From Actinomycetospora chiangmaiensis DSM 45062 (GTDB lineage Bacteria; Actinomycetota; Actinomycetes; Mycobacteriales; Pseudonocardiaceae), in the NCBI RefSeq assembly GCF_000379625.1, contig NZ_KB903219.1, forward strand, positions 124,001 to 188,000: 64,000 nt of DNA, read 5' to 3'. Positions 62,141 through 64,000 of this stretch are shown here, piece after piece. The stretch's first letter is position 1. The number at the start of each line of letters is the position of its first letter. A program made the position numbers and the translations under genes. The notes under the pieces are model-generated. The model made no database searches. It was not told the DNA's origin and worked only from the letters and a program-made list of their open reading frames with translations.

Positions 62141-62562
62141 GCGGTCATGTCCAGCGACGCGAGGACCTTCGTCGGCGTGATCCGGACAACGAGCTCCCCG
62201 GGCACCGCGTTGCGCTTCCCGAACTCCTCGGCGCGGTCGGCGCCCATGTAGCGCCCCCCGAGCGCCGTGGCGGTGCGGAGCAGCTCGTCGGGGTCCTCGG
62301 AGAGCGTGACCGTGCCCTGCACCTGCACGAACCCGAACGGCGGTTCCTCGAGGTCGACGCAGAGCGCGACCCGCGGATCCCGGGCGAGGGCCTTCCCCTT
62401 CGCGGTGTCGCGGCCGGTGTTGAACACCAGCGTGTCGCCGTCGAGCATGTACCAGATGGGGGCGACGAGCGGCCGCCCGTCGCTCGCGGTCCAGCCGAGC
62501 TTGCCGGTGCGGGTGCCGTGGGAGAGGAAGTCCCGGACGGCGGGGTCGGTCAGGCTGCTCAT
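62137..62562 (-). CDS. PPOX-class (F420-type) oxidoreductase
   Basis: 141 residues, split beta-barrel flavin/deazaflavin fold: FLSHGTRTGKLGWTASDGRPLVAPIWYMLDGDTLVFNTGRDTAKGKALARDPRVALCVD is the classic first half of PPOX-class F420-dependent enzymes. Substrate unknown. ATG 62562 with TAGGCT 7 nt upstream. Confidence 0.88.
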   Translation of the reverse strand: MSSLTDPAVRDFLSHGTRTGKLGWTASDGRPLVAPIWYMLDGDTLVFNTGRDTAKGKALARDPRVALCVDLEEPPFGFVQVQGTVTLSEDPDELLRTATALGGRYMGADRAEEFGKRNAVPGELVVRITPTKVLASLDMTA

Positions 62563-62569
62563 GACGGCG

Positions 62570-62575
62570 AGCCTA
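62570..62575 (-). promoter_or_regulatory. -10 hexamer of the PPOX gene (leaderless type)
   Basis: TAGGCT on the minus strand, 7 nt before ATG 62562. Confidence 0.45.
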
Positions 62576-62670
62576 GGGAGCCCGGGCCGGGTCCGCTCCA
62601 TGATCATCGGACCCCTGGCGGGCTCCGGTGCTCCGTCCCGGCCCGCTGCGGGTCCGTTCGTCCGGGGAGT

Positions 62671-63126
62671 TCAGCCGCCCGTCCCGAGGGCGCGGGCGAG
62701 CGCCGACGTGGCGGCCCGGGCGGCGACGAGCCCGCCGACGCAGGCGCTCACGTCGATCGTGCCGCCGGGGGCGGTGGCGGGGCAGCCGCGCCCGACGTAG
62801 GTGTCCCGGGCGTTCGTGACGCCGGCGACGGCGGCCGTGACGGCGGGGTCGTTCGGCAGGGCGTTCGCCGCGCTCCGCGCCGTGGAGGCGGTCTCCTCGA
62901 CCCACCGGCCGCAGCGCGGCCACACCGCCCGGGCGTCGGGGTCGGTGTAGCAGGGGTCGGCGAGCGCGAGGCGCAGCTTGTTGCGCGCCGCGTCGGACGA
63001 GCGGTTCTCCGCACCGGGTGCCGCCGCCGCGGTGGACTGCCCGGACGGGATGCTCGCCGGGTTGTCGTCCGCGCAGCCCGCCAGCACCCCCAGCAGGACC
63101 GCCGCCAGGACGACCGCACGCCTCAT
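62671..63126 (-). CDS. Lipoprotein of unknown function
   Basis: 151 residues. A signal peptide with lipobox LAGC (MRRAVVLAAVLLGVLAGC) and a small, partly helical domain with four further Cys (DPCYTDPD..WPRCG, GRGCPA, VSACVGG) that could form two disulfides outside the cell. The start ATG overlaps the ClC stop (ATGA), so it may be co-translated with the channel. Confidence 0.75.
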   Translation of the reverse strand: MRRAVVLAAVLLGVLAGCADDNPASIPSGQSTAAAAPGAENRSSDAARNKLRLALADPCYTDPDARAVWPRCGRWVEETASTARSAANALPNDPAVTAAVAGVTNARDTYVGRGCPATAPGGTIDVSACVGGLVAARAATSALARALGTGG

Positions 63127-64000
63127 CGGTCCGCGCCCGGACGGAGCGTGGCGGCGAGGGTGTCGAGGTCGGCGGACGGTCCGGTGAGGAGCACCCGCGC
63201 ATCGTCCGCCCCGCCGTCCAGCCTCGCGAACGCGGGCGGCGCGACCCACCCGTCGTCGGGAACGGGGACGCGGACGAGGACCCGCTCCTCGGGCAGGTCG
63301 AGCACCTCCCCGGGCCCGAAGGGGCGCCACGTGGCCGCGCCCGGCGGGGTGAGCCGGATGCCGCGTCGCGAGAGCTTCATCGTGTAGATCGTCTCGCGGG
63401 CGACGAGGCGGGAGAGCGCGGTCGCGAGCGCCACGGCGATCATCAGCGGGACGATCAGCGACCACTCGCCGGTGATCTCCGCGACGATGACGACGGCCGT
63501 GATCGGGGCGCGCGTCGCCCCGGCGAGCACGGCGGCCATCCCGACGAGGCCGTAGGCGCCCGCCGGCCCGGCGACGCCGGGGGCGAGGGCGGCGAACCCG
63601 AGGCCGAGCGCCGTGCCGGTCATGGCGCCGAGGAAGAGCGACGGCGCGAAGATGCCGCCCGAGCCCCCGATCGCGAGCGTGAGGCTGGTGGCCAGGAGCT
63701 TCCCGACGAGCAGGACCAGCAGGAACCCGAGCGCGTACCGCCCGGCCACGCCGGCCTGGAGCACGGGGTAGCCGACGCCGTACATCTCGGGCAGCGCGAC
63801 GAGCAGGAGACCGACGAGCACGCCCCCGACGGCGGGCCGCAGCCACTCCGGGCCCTTCCACACCGCGTCGGCGAGATCCTCGAGGCCGTAGAGGGTGCGG
63901 GTGAACGCGACGCCGACGAGCGCCCCGACCAGGCCCACGACGGCGAAGAGGGCGAACTGGGGGAACGACTCGACGGCGAACGGCGGGAGCCGCAGGAACG
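63123..64000 (-). CDS. ClC-type chloride channel/transporter, N-terminus beyond the window
   Basis: About 292 residues visible, open to the window edge. The conserved GGSGGIFAPSLFLGAMTG (anion-pathway motif, GxFxP) is followed by ATRAPITAVVIVAEITGEWSLIVPLM. A C-terminal ~100-residue segment (TIYTMKLSRRGIRL, then PDDGW) may include a partial CBS-like or TrkA-C-like domain. It moves Cl- or exchanges Cl-/H+. An exact 15-mer copy (63248-63262) codes VPDDG. The gating glutamate region and start are not in view. Confidence 0.88.
   Translation of the reverse strand, partial: FLRLPPFAVESFPQFALFAVVGLVGALVGVAFTRTLYGLEDLADAVWKGPEWLRPAVGGVLVGLLLVALPEMYGVGYPVLQAGVAGRYALGFLLVLLVGKLLATSLTLAIGGSGGIFAPSLFLGAMTGTALGLGFAALAPGVAGPAGAYGLVGMAAVLAGATRAPITAVVIVAEITGEWSLIVPLMIAVALATALSRLVARETIYTMKLSRRGIRLTPPGAATWRPFGPGEVLDLPEERVLVRVPVPDDGWVAPPAFARLDGGADDARVLLTGPSADLDTLAATLRPGADR
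63248..63262 (-). repeat. 15-mer TTCCCGACGACGGGT, minus orientation, in the ClC gene
   Basis: Exact copy inside a coding sequence, read as VPDDG. The 33210 copy reads as SRRR, so the DNA rather than the protein is conserved. Confidence 0.9.

Overview
The window is very GC-rich, has high third-position GC in its genes, and carries an actinobacterial envelope toolkit: arabinogalactan galactan and arabinan enzymes, three Emb-type arabinosyltransferases, the proteasome activator Bpa, and a 6C small RNA. The local gene order (quinone oxidoreductase, class-V aminotransferase-like protein, bpa, wzm, wzt, glfT1, emb, gtrA, dprE1/dprE2, glfT2) resembles the Rv3777-Rv3808c region of Mycobacterium tuberculosis. 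The mycolate genes found there (fbpA, pks13, fadD32) are absent from this window. I infer a relative of Mycobacteriales with an arabinogalactan wall, probably Pseudonocardiaceae (Pseudonocardia/Actinomycetospora type). No 16S gene is present to settle this.

Layout. 1-8.4 kb: end of a glycosyltransferase gene, glfT2, a small flavoprotein, a Glu/Lys/Pro-rich membrane protein, an MFS/UMF1-type transporter, mscL and a GT-C membrane glycosyltransferase. 8.8-26.9 kb: an acyltransferase, dprE2-dprE1, two overlapping emb genes, a divergent gtrA, an AbiEi/DUF559-like gene bracketed by two near-identical palindromes, a third emb, glfT1-wzt-wzm and bpa. Together these supply DPA (dprE1/E2), begin and extend galactan (glfT1, glfT2), probably flip it (wzm/wzt) and decorate it with arabinan (emb). 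27-39.3 kb: metabolic and regulatory genes, tRNA-Ser(TGA), a TetX-like monooxygenase with its TetR and twin operators, LtrA, DUF1990, a second acyltransferase, hisC2/pat, a dienelactone-hydrolase-like protein and an LPG-synthase-like membrane protein. 39.3-50.8 kb: a zinc alcohol dehydrogenase, tRNA-Ser(GCT), tRNA-Arg(ACG), dgdA, a sterol-desaturase-like protein, a TetR/SDR pair with two operators, mtnA, a secreted peptidase, purU and a 6C RNA. 50.8-64 kb: CsbD, DUF3048, DUF1707, a membrane Ser/Thr kinase, an ABM-formamidase-SDR operon, a class A PBP with a huge disordered N-terminus, an F420-type PPOX protein, a DUF985 cupin, a lipoprotein and a ClC channel running off the end.

The least ordinary signal is at DNA level. 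A 15-mer (TTCCCGACGACGGGT, either strand) occurs at least eight times exactly. There are also 42-nt palindromes of the type GTGAGYACT...AGTRCTCAC placed at gene ends, and two other short repeats of 39-40 nt, one of which sits twice inside an emb coding sequence. Many genes have a TANNNT hexamer 6-8 nt before the start codon, as expected for leaderless transcripts. I see no prophage, IS element or CRISPR array.
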